Shown: positions 16,343 through 25,055, counted from the first letter of the stretch. The stretch is 64,000 bases of DNA from JAKFEE01 sp036675815 (GCA_036675815.1 JAKFEE010000017.1:1-64000), one strand, 5' to 3'. The notes: generated from the sequence alone by a model not told the origin. Numbers and translations: made by a program.

Positions 16343-18889
16343 TTACACGATCAGCCGGTCCCAGGCGCCGTAATGCTCCTTGCTGCGCGTGCCGCGCGGC
16401 AGGCTGAGCCCGATCAGCGCCAGCCCGATCACGACGTCGCCGATCGTGCCGACGGCGCCGGCACCGTCGAACACGAACGGCGACACGGCGACGGCCGCGC
16501 CGAAGGCTATGTTGAGGAAGCGGACGACGCGCGCCACCTCGGCCATGGCGGTGATGGCGACCAGGATGACCATGCACCCAAGGACGTGGTCGCTGTAGTA
16601 GACCGGGGCCTGGGTGCCGAACACCAGGGGCGTGCACATGAGGAACACCCCCAAGGCGGTGCTGGCAACCAGCGTCCAGGGAAAGGTGACGCCGCCGGTG
16701 ACGAATTCGCGCAGCACCGTTGCCGGCGGGCGGTCGAGATCGCGCTCGGGTGTCTGGTCCTCCGACAGGGCGGGGCCGCCGCTCCAGAAGGTGCGCCAGA
16801 ACGGCTCTCCCGCCCTCGGGGCGCGCATCAGGTATTGGCAGGTTGCCAGCACCTCGTCGATCGAGTACGGCACCAGCACCACGGTAACCGCTGCCTGCAC
16901 CAGACAGAGGGCGCACAGTGCCCCGATGAGCGGCGGCTGGATGATGATGAAGGTAACGCTGACCACGCCGAGCGGAACGATCAGCAGGCCGAACAGCAGA
17001 ACCATCCATGGCATGGTGCGCCAGCGCCGCTGGTCGCCGATGGCGCCGGCCAGGATGTCGAGCGCGTAGGCGAAAGCACCGAGGCCGGCGTCGGCGATGG
17101 GAAAACCCTTGGATACCCATGACGTCACCACGGCCTCGCTGCCGTTGGCCACCGGTGCGCCGCCGGGCCCGAAGAACGGGTCCCACAGCCCGTCGATATG
17201 CCCGAGCTGATAGGCGGCGAGATAACGCGAGACGAACAGGCCGATGAGCGCCAGGGCGATGATGGGGATGCGCTGCGTGAAGGTCGACGGTGAATAGGTC
17301 CATCCCAGCGGCCGGTCATCATCGGCGGCGAGCGCGCGGCGCCGGATCCCCGGCGTTGGCGGGATCATCACGGCGAAGGCCACCACCAGCATGCCGATCA
17401 GCGTGTCGACGGCGTAGGCGGCCGCGCTGGTCGTCCAGAACACCAGCGGCGCCAGAAGGACCCAGGTGCCGACGGCAGCGGTCAGCCACTGCATCCACCG
17501 GCGCTGCCGCCCCATTCCGGCCAAGGCGAAGATGGTGATGAGGACTCCCGAGGCGATCTCGCTGTAGCCCATCCAGGCATTGCGTATCTCGGGCGGAGCG
17601 ATGGCGTGGCCGAGCGCCGGAGGGACCGCCGCGCCGGGCGCGGGATCGAACAGGCCATAGGCCATGGGCGAGGCGACCAGCCAGATCCCGAACGCGGCGT
17701 TGAGCAGCGGCGCCCACAACGTCGACATCCGGTGCCGCGCGAGCTCGGAATCGACCTCGCCAACGTCGCGTTCCAGCAGGCCGCGCAGGCGCTGCCGCGC
17801 TTGCTCCAGCTCGGGGGCGGAGGCCGCCACCGCCGGCGGATCGAGCTTGTTCGTCGCATACCAATCGGTGGGGTCGGCCTTCAGGTGATGGATCATCTCG
17901 GGCAGGGTGCCCATCAGGCTGTGGCGTGGCTGCCAGCCGAGCAGCGTGCGGGCACGTGAGGTATCGAGCTCGTAATGGTCATCCGAACTCTCGATCATCC
18001 ACGCCTTGACGTCGGTGTCCTCGTCCAGCACCTCCTCCTGCATCCAGGCACCGAGCCGGGCGACGCCCTTGGGCAGACTGAAGGTGCGCCAGTGCGTCTC
18101 GCCGTGGACCAGGCGGCCGATACGCTGCTGCATCTCGGAATAAGACGGGGTCTCGTCCTCGCCGATCAGCAGCGTCGTGTGGTCCGGCAGCCGCGTGCGC
18201 CGGTCGACGGTGCGCACGACGGCGTCGACCATGTCGTCACGGTGGACATAAGGCTGGCCGTGGGTGATGTCGCCGGTGAAGAGATAGGCCGTCGGCAGTC
18301 GCTCGAAAATGCGGGCGATCTGCTGGGCGATGAACGGGGCGCGGCACTGCTCGTCATAAACTCCGGCCAGGCGAAGGACGACGACCTTGAGCCGCCCGCG
18401 GCGCTCGGCAATCAGGGCTTCGGTGTCGACCTTGGACCGGGGATAGGCCCAGGAGGGGGCCAGCGGCGATTCCTCGTCGATCCTGACGCCCTTGGCGGGG
18501 CTGGGAGCATGCACCAGCATGGTGCTGGCGAAGACGAATTGCTCGGCGTCGAAGGTGTGGAGCTGGTCGAGCAGCCGGCGCGTGCCCTGGATCGTCACCG
18601 CATCGTATTTGGGATTGTCCTTGCCGGTGGTGTCGTAATAGGCGGCGAGATGAATGACCGAGGCGATGCGGTTGTCGACGCGCTGGCCGACCTCGGCCAT
18701 CGCCTTGGCCACCGCCTCGTCCGAGGTCAGGTCGATCTTGATCGTCTCGACACCGGCCAGCGGCCGTTTCGGCGGCATGACGTCCAGGCCGATGATCCGG
18801 TAACGATCCAGCAAACCGCGCGCGATGGCCTGGCCGAGAAAGCCACTGGCGCCGGTGATGAGAACGGTCGGTAAAGGCGCCTGCGGCAT
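16343..18889 (-). CDS. Multidomain fusion: NAD-dependent epimerase/dehydratase + SPW + VKOR-like + SPW membrane domains
   Basis: An 848-residue fusion. Residues 5-335 form an extended SDR with TGASGFLG at 12-19 and the YPRSK catalytic pair Y149/K153. Residues 388-510 are membrane helices with SPW-like motifs (VASPMAYG near 405, LLAPLVF near 478). Residues 540-690 form a VKOR-like segment containing NGSEAVVTSWVSKGFPIADAG-type sequence and a CALC motif at C659/C662. Residues 735-840 are a second SPW-like pair (MCTPLVFG near 751). VKOR proteins reduce quinones and exchange disulfides. Linking this to a soluble nucleotide-sugar-type SDR on one chain is striking. The reading frame is uninterrupted and codon use looks normal. 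Confidence 0.85.
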   Translation of the reverse strand: MPQAPLPTVLITGASGFLGQAIARGLLDRYRIIGLDVMPPKRPLAGVETIKIDLTSDEAVAKAMAEVGQRVDNRIASVIHLAAYYDTTGKDNPKYDAVTIQGTRRLLDQLHTFDAEQFVFASTMLVHAPSPAKGVRIDEESPLAPSWAYPRSKVDTEALIAERRGRLKVVVLRLAGVYDEQCRAPFIAQQIARIFERLPTAYLFTGDITHGQPYVHRDDMVDAVVRTVDRRTRLPDHTTLLIGEDETPSYSEMQQRIGRLVHGETHWRTFSLPKGVARLGAWMQEEVLDEDTDVKAWMIESSDDHYELDTSRARTLLGWQPRHSLMGTLPEMIHHLKADPTDWYATNKLDPPAVAASAPELEQARQRLRGLLERDVGEVDSELARHRMSTLWAPLLNAAFGIWLVASPMAYGLFDPAPGAAVPPALGHAIAPPEIRNAWMGYSEIASGVLITIFALAGMGRQRRWMQWLTAAVGTWVLLAPLVFWTTSAAAYAVDTLIGMLVVAFAVMIPPTPGIRRRALAADDDRPLGWTYSPSTFTQRIPIIALALIGLFVSRYLAAYQLGHIDGLWDPFFGPGGAPVANGSEAVVTSWVSKGFPIADAGLGAFAYALDILAGAIGDQRRWRTMPWMVLLFGLLIVPLGVVSVTFIIIQPPLIGALCALCLVQAAVTVVLVPYSIDEVLATCQYLMRAPRAGEPFWRTFWSGGPALSEDQTPERDLDRPPATVLREFVTGGVTFPWTLVASTALGVFLMCTPLVFGTQAPVYYSDHVLGCMVILVAITAMAEVARVVRFLNIAFGAAVAVSPFVFDGAGAVGTIGDVVIGLALIGLSLPRGTRSKEHYGAWDRLIV

Positions 18890-19000
18890 GGCTGTTCCGG
18901 AAAGCTGGTTCGTTGGGCGAACACGGCTGGGGTCGCCGAGGTTCCCTCCTGGCCGGTCGGCACGATATCCGGCCAGTCGGCCACGAATTAGTGGGCCGGC

Positions 19001-19025
19001 GAAACCCTTTGGAGCCGGCGCCGTT
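19001..19025 (+). promoter_or_regulatory. Possible EcfG-type promoter upstream of the small secreted protein gene
   Basis: GAAAC at 19001-19005 and CGTT at 19022-19025 are spaced by 16 nt, one mismatch from GGAAC-N16-CGTT. The -10 element lies 31 nt before the ATG at 19057, leaving room for the AGGAGG ribosome site. Confidence 0.35.
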
Positions 19026-19056
19026 CACTTGGGCAGCATTTCATAGGAGGTGAAGG

Positions 19057-19428
19057 ATGATCAGGACGGTGGCGGTTTGTCTCGCGATTGCGGTTGGTGC
19101 CGGTACGGCGTTTGCCGCCGGGACCGAGTCCTCGGCCCAACAGAAGAGCGCGGTTTCCACCGACCAGTCGGCGTCTCAGCAGTTCAGCGAGGGTGTCGTC
19201 CGCAAGGTGGAGGAGAACCTGAAGCAGAATGGGCACGAGCAGGTGGAAGTGGATGGCCAGTTGAGCAAGGCGGAACAACAAGCGCTGAGCCAATTTCAGC
19301 AGGAGCACAATATCGAGGCGCGCGGGCAACTCGATGTGGAAACCATCAAGAAGATGGGGATCGAACAGACGGCAGAGATACCCGAACTGCCCAGTGCCGA
19401 TCAGGCACCAAAGAGCCAGAACCAATAA
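19057..19428 (+). CDS. Small secreted protein with peptidoglycan-binding-like repeat
   Basis: The 123-residue product has a cleavable signal peptide (residues 1-20, ending AFA). A Gln/Ser-rich linker and one degenerate peptidoglycan-binding-1-like unit follow: VRKVEENLKQNGHEQVEVDGQLSKAEQQALSQFQ ending in LDVETIKKMGI. The pattern of helix, short DGQ turn and LxxFQ helix is typical of such modules. The ribosome site AGGAGGTG is strong. A candidate EcfG-type promoter lies upstream. Function beyond probable cell-wall association in the periplasm is unknown. Confidence 0.75.
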   Translation: MIRTVAVCLAIAVGAGTAFAAGTESSAQQKSAVSTDQSASQQFSEGVVRKVEENLKQNGHEQVEVDGQLSKAEQQALSQFQQEHNIEARGQLDVETIKKMGIEQTAEIPELPSADQAPKSQNQ

Positions 19429-19436
19429 GGCGAACC

Positions 19437-19512
19437 GCGGAGCTTGGCGTGCACACCGTCAAGCCAAGCTCCGCCATACCAATGGTGGCGCGTGCGCCGC
19501 GGCGCACGCGCC
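19437..19512. terminator. Two tandem inverted repeats between convergent genes
   Basis: The first hairpin pairs GCGGAGCTTGGC (19437-19448) with GCCAAGCTCCGC (19463-19474), 12 perfect pairs with a 14-nt loop. The second is a perfect 26-nt palindrome at 19487-19512. No T-run follows either arm. Their place between two convergent stops suggests bidirectional termination. Confidence 0.55.
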
Positions 19513-19534
19513 TAGATTCTGCGACACGCGGCAC

Positions 19535-19930
19535 TCACGCCTGCGTGATCCTCGACGGCGGATGACGCGCGGCCCACAGGTCCCAGGCCGAGAAGGCGAC
19601 GATGAGCACGCCCAAGACGACATGGGCGGCCACGGCGGCGCCCAGGCCGGTAAAGCCCAGCACCCACGGCGCGATGATCACCCATAGGCCGAGCAGGCCG
19701 TTGACCCAGTCCGTCCACTCGTCGAAGCGCAGGATGGCGGCCAGTGCCGTCGCGGCGATGATGATGCCGCAGATCCAGGCGTTCCACGCGGCGACCGGAC
19801 CGACATCGGCAGCGTCCGGCATGGTGCCGACGGCGCCGCTGGCGAAGCCCAGCGCCCAGGGAGAAATCAGCAGCAACAGACCGAGCACCAAGTCGGCCCA
19901 TTCCTGCCAGTGGCTCGACAGGCGATCCAT
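19535..19930 (-). CDS. SPW repeat membrane protein
   Basis: A 131-residue integral membrane protein with four hydrophobic segments arranged as two SPW repeats. The first carries LLLISPWALGF near residues 19-29 and the second WVIIAPWVLGF near residues 85-95. Each is introduced by a W-D/E-W helix start (WQEWADLVLG, EWTDWVNGLLG). SPW proteins are common in alphaproteobacteria and have no established function. The same motif is built into the large fusion at 16343-18889, so two SPW-bearing genes lie within 4 kb. Confidence 0.88.
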   Translation of the reverse strand: MDRLSSHWQEWADLVLGLLLLISPWALGFASGAVGTMPDAADVGPVAAWNAWICGIIIAATALAAILRFDEWTDWVNGLLGLWVIIAPWVLGFTGLGAAVAAHVVLGVLIVAFSAWDLWAARHPPSRITQA

Positions 19931-20044
19931 GACGATGCTCCTTTGCTTCCGTTCACCACGGCAGCCTGAAGCGGAAGCGACGTCCCCCCGGCGACGGGCT
20001 GCCCCGATCGAGACCGCACGCTCGCCGCGATCCGTCCGTTGGCC

Positions 20045-20662
20045 TCAGGCCGGACCGCCGGGCTGCATCCGGGCGGGATCGAGGTTCAGGCGGGCGGCCA
20101 AGTACTGCAGGTAGGAGCGTTCAGCGGTGCTGTCAGGCTCGATGGCCATCTGCGACGCGACATAGACTTGCTCGGCGGTTTCCTCGTCCCCGACGTTCTT
20201 GAGCAGGCTGTCGATCGGCTGTGGCGCGGCGAGTTCCGCTTCGAGGACCCGATTATCCTCGTCGCTGGCGCCGGCCTCATCGAGGCGCGAGAGGATGCGC
20301 TGACGCTCGTCGGCACCGATCTCGCCATCGGCCGCCGCCGCCGCGACCATCGCCCGGATCAGCAACAGGGCCTTTTGATCGCCCATCTCCGCCTGCCCCT
20401 CGGCCTGCGGCTCGGATTGCAGGGCCTCGGTCAACCGGCCGAACAGCGATTTGCCGCCACCGCCACCGCCGGCGGCCTCGCCGGCACCCCTGCGCTGATG
20501 GTCGGTATAGGCCTTGTAGGCAAGGTAGCCCAAGGCCGCCAAACCCGCGGTCTGCTTGAACGACCCCCCACCTGCCTTGGCGGCGAAGGACGGCCCGCGG
20601 CGACTGCGGCCGGCCATGCCGGTCGCCAACATGGTTCCGAGGATTCCTGTGAGATTGGCCAT
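20045..20662 (-). CDS. DUF533 (YebE-like, TerB-related) protein
   Basis: A 205-residue protein with a Gly/Ala-rich N-terminus. A short hydrophobic stretch follows (LAALGYLAYKAY, about residues 43-55), then a C-terminal TerB-like acidic helical domain with LLLIRAMVAAAAADGEIGADERQRIL. That DGEIxxxE element resembles the TerB metal-binding signature. YebE-family function is unknown, and related proteins are envelope-stress induced. Start at 20662 is preferred to 20686 because MANLTGILG is the usual beginning. A near-consensus EcfG promoter is present upstream. Confidence 0.85.
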   Translation of the reverse strand: MANLTGILGTMLATGMAGRSRRGPSFAAKAGGGSFKQTAGLAALGYLAYKAYTDHQRRGAGEAAGGGGGGKSLFGRLTEALQSEPQAEGQAEMGDQKALLLIRAMVAAAAADGEIGADERQRILSRLDEAGASDEDNRVLEAELAAPQPIDSLLKNVGDEETAEQVYVASQMAIEPDSTAERSYLQYLAARLNLDPARMQPGGPA

Positions 20663-20692
20663 CACCCCCACCTCATGCTGGTACACCCGGCT

Positions 20693-20717
20693 AACAGCAT
20701 CGACCCGCAGGGGTTCC
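20693..20717 (-). promoter_or_regulatory. EcfG-type promoter candidate for the DUF533 gene
   Basis: On the minus strand a perfect GGAAC -35 (plus-strand 20713-20717) and TGTT (20693-20696) are spaced by exactly 16 nt. This differs from GGAAC-N16-CGTT by one base. The -10 is about 30 nt before the ATG. It is the best of the stress-type sites in this window. Confidence 0.45.
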
Positions 20718-20757
20718 CCGAACCCGACGCGGTATCAGGAGTCGCGTTGCCGTGACC

Positions 20758-21963
20758 TCACCCCCGCTTGACCAGGGGGCAATCGCTTTCAGACAGCGGA
20801 CGGAAGGCTTGCTCGGCGGGTATGGTGCGCAGGACCCTGTGCAGATCCCATTCCCCCTTGGATTCTTCCGGCTTTTTGACCTCGACGAGCAGCATGTCGT
20901 GGACCATGCGCCCATCTTCGCGGACCTTGCCATTCTTGGCGAGAAAATCGTTGACCGGCAGTTCGCGCATCTTGGCCATCACCGCTTTGGCTTCCTTGGT
21001 GCCGGCCGCCTGTACTGCCTTCAGGTAGTGCAGCGTCGACGAATAGACGCCGGCCTGGATCATGCCGGGCATGCGCCGGTTGCGTTCGAAGAAGCGCTTG
21101 GCCCAAGCCCGCGACACCTCATCCTGATCCCAGTACCAGGCTTCGGCGAAGGTCAGCCCCTGGGCGGTGTCGAGGCCCAGCGAGTGCACGTCGGAAATCA
21201 CCAACAGCAGGCCCATCAGTTGCTGGCCGCCTTTGACGATGCCGAATTCCGCCGCCTGTTTGATGGAGTTGATGGTATCGGCACCGGCATTGGCCAGCGC
21301 CACGCCTTGCGCGCCAGAGCTTTGCGCCTGCAGCAGGAAGGACGAGAAGTCGGCGGAGTTGAGCGGGTGGCGCACGGTGCCGGCCACCGTGCCGCCGCCT
21401 TCCTTGATGACGCGCATCATGTCGCCTTCCAGCGCATGGCCGAAGGCGTAATCGACGGTGATGATGAACCAGTTCTTCACCCCTTCGGCCAGCATGGCGC
21501 GGCCGGCGCCGACCGCCTGGGAATAGGTGTCGTAGGCCCAGTGGATGCCGGTCGGCGAGCAAGCGTCGCCGGTCAAGCGTGCGGTGGCGGCGCCGTTGGC
21601 GATGGTGATGCGGTTCTTGTCCTGGGCGATCTTCTGCGCCGCCAGGGCCACGGCGGAATTGGTGAGGTCGCCGATCATGTCGACGCCCTCCAGGTCGATC
21701 CATCGATTGACCGTCGCCGCGGCGATATCGGGCTTGTTCTGGTGATCGGCCGCGATCAATTCGATCGGTTGGCCCAGCACCGAGCCGCCGAAGTCCTCGA
21801 TGGCCATGCGGGCGGCGTCGACCGAGGTGACGCCGCCGAAATCGGCGTAGGGTCCGGACTGATCGTTGAGAATGCCGATCTTGACCGGTCCTTCCTGGGC
21901 GCCCGCGGCGGCCGGCATGAGCGCGAGGCCAAGCACCAACGCCAGCAAACTTCTCCGCTGCAT
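20758..21963 (-). CDS. Branched-chain amino-acid/urea-type ABC transporter substrate-binding protein (orphan)
   Basis: A 401-residue periplasmic protein of the type I, leucine-binding (LivJ/Peripla_BP_6) class. It has a Sec signal peptide ending in AAAGAQ (about residue 22). The mature start VKIGILNDQSGPYADFGG is typical, as are the segments AADHQNKPDIA and GVYSSTLHYLKAVQAAGT. The start is fixed by GGAGGATC upstream of the ATG. No permease or ATPase genes are adjacent, so the ligand (amino acid, amide or aromatic acid) and the partner transporter are unknown. Confidence 0.85.
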   Translation of the reverse strand: MQRRSLLALVLGLALMPAAAGAQEGPVKIGILNDQSGPYADFGGVTSVDAARMAIEDFGGSVLGQPIELIAADHQNKPDIAAATVNRWIDLEGVDMIGDLTNSAVALAAQKIAQDKNRITIANGAATARLTGDACSPTGIHWAYDTYSQAVGAGRAMLAEGVKNWFIITVDYAFGHALEGDMMRVIKEGGGTVAGTVRHPLNSADFSSFLLQAQSSGAQGVALANAGADTINSIKQAAEFGIVKGGQQLMGLLLVISDVHSLGLDTAQGLTFAEAWYWDQDEVSRAWAKRFFERNRRMPGMIQAGVYSSTLHYLKAVQAAGTKEAKAVMAKMRELPVNDFLAKNGKVREDGRMVHDMLLVEVKKPEESKGEWDLHRVLRTIPAEQAFRPLSESDCPLVKRG

Positions 21964-22130
21964 CGCGTGATCCTCCGAACATTTTCGAGGGCGTTCCCCG
22001 CCCACCTTAGGGGTTGCCCGGCCCGCGAACCATACGACCAAGCGCATGGACGATGGCGCCATCTTGACGTGGACCGATGCGACCCAAGCTTCCTCAACGA
22101 CACTGCCGCAAACCTCGTCAGGAGAGGATC

Positions 22131-22580
22131 ATGGCCCGCGAGCGCGCCCCCGAGCCCGACAACACCGAGCCGCCAGATCTCGCCACCTCGCTCGAAACCC
22201 TGTGCTATATCATCGTCAAGGCGCGGGAATATGACGCCAAGGAAGGCGTGGTCGAGCCCGACCCCGGCTCCAATCCCAGTGACGACAAGGGTGTCGAGAT
22301 CCTCGAAGACTATGCCGAGGATCCCACGCTCGAGGAACTGAGCGCGGCCATCGACGGCCTCAATGACGACCAGCGCGTCGAGTTGCTGGCATTGACCTGG
22401 CTCGGGCGCGGCGACTACACGCCCGAGGACTGGACAACGGCGATGGTCGAAGCCGGCACGGTACACGATGCCCGCGAAACCTCGTACCTGATCGGCCTTC
22501 CCAATCTCGGCGATCTCATCGAAGAGGGCCTGGCCGTGTTGGGCTATTCCTGCCAGGATTTTTCCGTCAACCGGCTGTAG
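22131..22580 (+). CDS. DUF3775 protein
   Basis: A 149-residue soluble acidic protein matching DUF3775, with LCYIIVKAREYDAKE near the start, LNDDQRVELLALTWLGRGDY in the centre and TSYLIGLPNLGDLIEEGL near the end. The start is supported by GGAGAGG upstream. Function is unknown. It is divergent from the orphan solute-binding gene and convergent with hsp20 across a strong hairpin. Confidence 0.85.
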   Translation: MARERAPEPDNTEPPDLATSLETLCYIIVKAREYDAKEGVVEPDPGSNPSDDKGVEILEDYAEDPTLEELSAAIDGLNDDQRVELLALTWLGRGDYTPEDWTTAMVEAGTVHDARETSYLIGLPNLGDLIEEGLAVLGYSCQDFSVNRL

Positions 22581-22585
22581 CGGGA

Positions 22586-22616
22586 TCGGGTGGCCTGGTG
22601 CGGGCAGGCCACCCGA
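22586..22616. terminator. Bidirectional terminator-like hairpin
   Basis: TCGGGTGGCCTG (22586-22597) pairs perfectly over 12 bp with CAGGCCACCCGA (22605-22616) around a 7-nt loop, midway between the convergent stops at 22580 and 22622. No T-run is present. Confidence 0.6.
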
Positions 22617-22621
22617 ACGGC

Positions 22622-23140
22622 TCACTGCCCCGTCTTGATCTCGATCTTCTTTTGCTGCTTCTGCGCCTGCGGTGCCTTGGGCACGGTGATCATCAGCACG
22701 CCGTTCTTGAGGTCGGCGGTGATCTTTTCCTCATCGACGCCCTGCGGCAGGCGGAAGCTGCGCGTGAACGACCCATAGCGGCGTTCGGACAGGCGGAAAT
22801 TCCGCTCCCTTTCTTCCTTTTCCTCCTGGGACTCGCCGCGCACGGTCAGGCAGCCTTCGGCCATCGAAATGTTGATGTCCTTGGCCTCCATGCCGGGCAC
22901 GTCGACACAGATCTCATAGGCATCGTCATGCTCGACCACATCGGCATTGTGACGGGCGCCGCTTGCGCCCCAGGCCCACTGGTCGAATGGATCCATTTCC
23001 ATGAACCGCCGGCGGAATGGCGACAAGGCCATGAAGTCGTCGAACAACCGATCGATCTCGTGTCGCAGGCCGACGAACGGGCGCATTACTTCCGGGCGGC
23101 CCTCGGGTGTTTTTGCGGGGGGTGAGGGTTGGTCGGCCAT
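22622..23140 (-). CDS. Hsp20/alpha-crystallin family small heat-shock protein
   Basis: An ATP-independent holdase of 172 residues. The N-terminal arm has LRHEIDRLFDDFMALSPF. The alpha-crystallin domain spans roughly residues 58-155 with the conserved VDVPGMEAKDINISM, LTVRGE and LKNGVLMITVPK strands. The tail is Gln/Lys-rich, ending KIEIKTGQ in place of a clear IXI motif. The start at MADQPS is chosen on the family pattern. No clear sigma-32 or ROSE element could be recognised upstream. Confidence 0.92.
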   Translation of the reverse strand: MADQPSPPAKTPEGRPEVMRPFVGLRHEIDRLFDDFMALSPFRRRFMEMDPFDQWAWGASGARHNADVVEHDDAYEICVDVPGMEAKDINISMAEGCLTVRGESQEEKEERERNFRLSERRYGSFTRSFRLPQGVDEEKITADLKNGVLMITVPKAPQAQKQQKKIEIKTGQ

Positions 23141-23245
23141 TGTGCTCTCCACGGTGCTGGTTTGACATCGCGGGCCAGTCTGCAAACCGGCGTAAGTCGC
23201 CGCTTTAACTTGGTTTAAGCCAGTGCGCTGCCAGATGGGGCAGGG

Positions 23246-23956
23246 TCAGGCGCCGCGCGCCAAGTCGAGCATGCGGTCGCTGAGCGGCCGCGACGGCCGC
23301 CTGGGCCGATTGGCGCCGCGACGGCTGCGCAGGGTGGCGATGGCCAGGGCGAGCCAGCTCGCATGGAAGACGACGCCGGCCAGGAGCACCAACAGCCCTG
23401 GGACCGGGCCGATGGTGGCGCGCGCCAGGAATTCGTCGATGCCGGCGATGGGCTCGGGATGGATGAACAGCTTGCCGACATAGGCGGCGGCCTGGATCAG
23501 GAAGATCCAGCTGTAGTTGCGGCGCAGGCGGCGGCCCGTGGCTTCGAGGAAGGTGATGTGGAGATTAGGGGCGCGATAATCCTGATACAGCACCTCGTTC
23601 CAGCCGTTGTCGGTGCGCACGCCGTTGCCGCGCAGGATCGGCCCGAAGAAATGCACCTCCAGCACGTGGGCACGCATCCGCCAGAAATCGAAGAAGCGGT
23701 AGCGGCGCGCCTCGATGTAGAGGAACACGACCACCAGCGGGCCAACCAGGATCAGCGGCAACGGCGAGGCGGCCGCGCTGCTGTAGGACAGCGACAGCGC
23801 CAAGCCGGTGGTGACCACCGCCCAGTTGGTGGTGGCGTCCAGCCGGGTTCGCCAGATCGTGCTGCGATACAACTCGCCGCGATACAGATGTGACAGGGCG
23901 GCGATGTCGGCGGGCCGGAACGTCGGTTCGCTGCCTGGGGTGTCGCCGTCGCTCAT
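23246..23956 (-). CDS. DUF2270 membrane protein
   Basis: A 236-residue protein with two central hydrophobic helices (around residues 46-80, TNWAVVTTGLALSLSYSS then LILVGPLVVVFLYIEARRYRFFDFWR) and two C-terminal ones (around 140-160 and 175-205). The RRYRFFDFWRMRAHVLEVHFFGPILRG block is the hallmark of DUF2270. The ATG at 23956 follows GGGAGGATC. A start 13 codons earlier is possible. Function is unknown. A 220-bp gap to the divergent lipoprotein gene contains a small TGCAC/GTGCA inverted repeat but nothing else I can name. Confidence 0.82.
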   Translation of the reverse strand: MSDGDTPGSEPTFRPADIAALSHLYRGELYRSTIWRTRLDATTNWAVVTTGLALSLSYSSAAASPLPLILVGPLVVVFLYIEARRYRFFDFWRMRAHVLEVHFFGPILRGNGVRTDNGWNEVLYQDYRAPNLHITFLEATGRRLRRNYSWIFLIQAAAYVGKLFIHPEPIAGIDEFLARATIGPVPGLLVLLAGVVFHASWLALAIATLRSRRGANRPRRPSRPLSDRMLDLARGA

Positions 23957-24176
23957 CTGATCCTCCCTTTGCGCAGCACCATCATCAAGAGTCATGACGC
24001 CGCCCCTCTGCGCCAAGATGGCGAAGGGCGGCCTGTCCCTTTGGGCATAAGGGTAGGCAGGTGGCGCTCGCCCCATTCGGGGGATGCGATCGGGGTGCGC
24101 GCCATGGATGTAATGGTTATTTCCTGCACGCGATAAGTGCAATAACATTGCCGCCACCACCACCAGGAGACGTCCC

Positions 24177-25055
24177 ATGACACTCCCGCGCCTGACGGCC
24201 TTGATGTTGCCGCTGACCCTGTTGGGCTCCGGCTGTGGCGGTTCCGCCGACGTCGTAAAATCGACGCCTGCCGAGATCACCCTCAGTCCCGACCCCTACC
24301 GCGTGAATCCCCACCACTCGACGGCGGCGGACTCGGCCGCAGTAAAGGCAAACTGCCCGAAACTATCGCCGGTAACGGACGGCAGGAGGACGTACAGCCT
24401 TGGTGCTGGCTTGCTGGCGGTCGCAGTGTTCGAGCCGCTGGTCAAGGTGGTGGTAAATGCTTTCGACAGCCAATTGAAGACGGAGCTCGAAAAATACACG
24501 GAAACACATCGGGCTAATTTCGTGGCAAATGATTTCTACGCTCCCCGCCACGTGCCGCTGTTCCCCTGCTTTCATTTGAAGCGCGAGCCGCTGGCGGAGA
24601 AAGGCGGGCGTGGGGCGATGGAATTCGTCGGCATGATCGAGCCGGCCGGCCCCCGCGTCCTGCGCGTCAAGCCGCTATATCTCAGCTACCCCAATCAGCC
24701 GGCGGCGGAACTCGGCCCGGACGGCGTTCTTGGCCTGTCGATCAACCTCAAGATGGACGCCTTCTGGCAGGGGGACGCGCAGGGGGTTGGCGGCACACGC
24801 TTCGACGTGCCGGTGCTGCAGCAAAGGATTGCGTTCGAGCCGGGCAAGCCGTTCGAGCGGGACTATATCGGCCACCACGGCGTGCTCGTGCCGCTGCTGC
24901 CATGGGCGGGTGGCAATTCGACGGCGATCTATACCGTCACCGTCAACGAGGTCGGCAAACCATCGCAGGTGCTGACATGGCTGCAGCGGGCGGCGGCCGA
25001 CAGCAGGGACAAGGTGACGTCGGAGATCGTCGACGCGGCCAAGGCCGGGCTGTGA
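24177..25055 (+). CDS. Hypothetical lipoprotein
   Basis: A 292-residue protein with a signal peptide and lipobox-like GSGC at residues 17-20, so probably membrane-anchored through Cys20. The mature part shows a weakly hydrophobic segment (SLGAGLLAVAVFEPLVKVVVNAF, near residues 75-97). A mostly beta-looking region ends in IYTVTVNEVGKPS. I recognise no family. The ribosome site is CCAGGAGACG. It is convergent with the cupin gene, 33 nt between stops. Base and codon use match the neighbours. Confidence 0.7.
   Translation: MTLPRLTALMLPLTLLGSGCGGSADVVKSTPAEITLSPDPYRVNPHHSTAADSAAVKANCPKLSPVTDGRRTYSLGAGLLAVAVFEPLVKVVVNAFDSQLKTELEKYTETHRANFVANDFYAPRHVPLFPCFHLKREPLAEKGGRGAMEFVGMIEPAGPRVLRVKPLYLSYPNQPAAELGPDGVLGLSINLKMDAFWQGDAQGVGGTRFDVPVLQQRIAFEPGKPFERDYIGHHGVLVPLLPWAGGNSTAIYTVTVNEVGKPSQVLTWLQRAAADSRDKVTSEIVDAAKAGL

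Noticed and set aside
20752..22341. 529-codon plus-strand frame across the orphan solute-binding gene
   Set aside because: Shadow frame; the minus strand has a signal peptide and a complete binding-protein fold.
23141..23245. Possible sigma-32 promoter or ROSE thermometer before hsp20
   Set aside because: CTTAAA-like sequence is present but neither a CCCCAT-type -10 nor a ROSE fold over the start codon could be made out.
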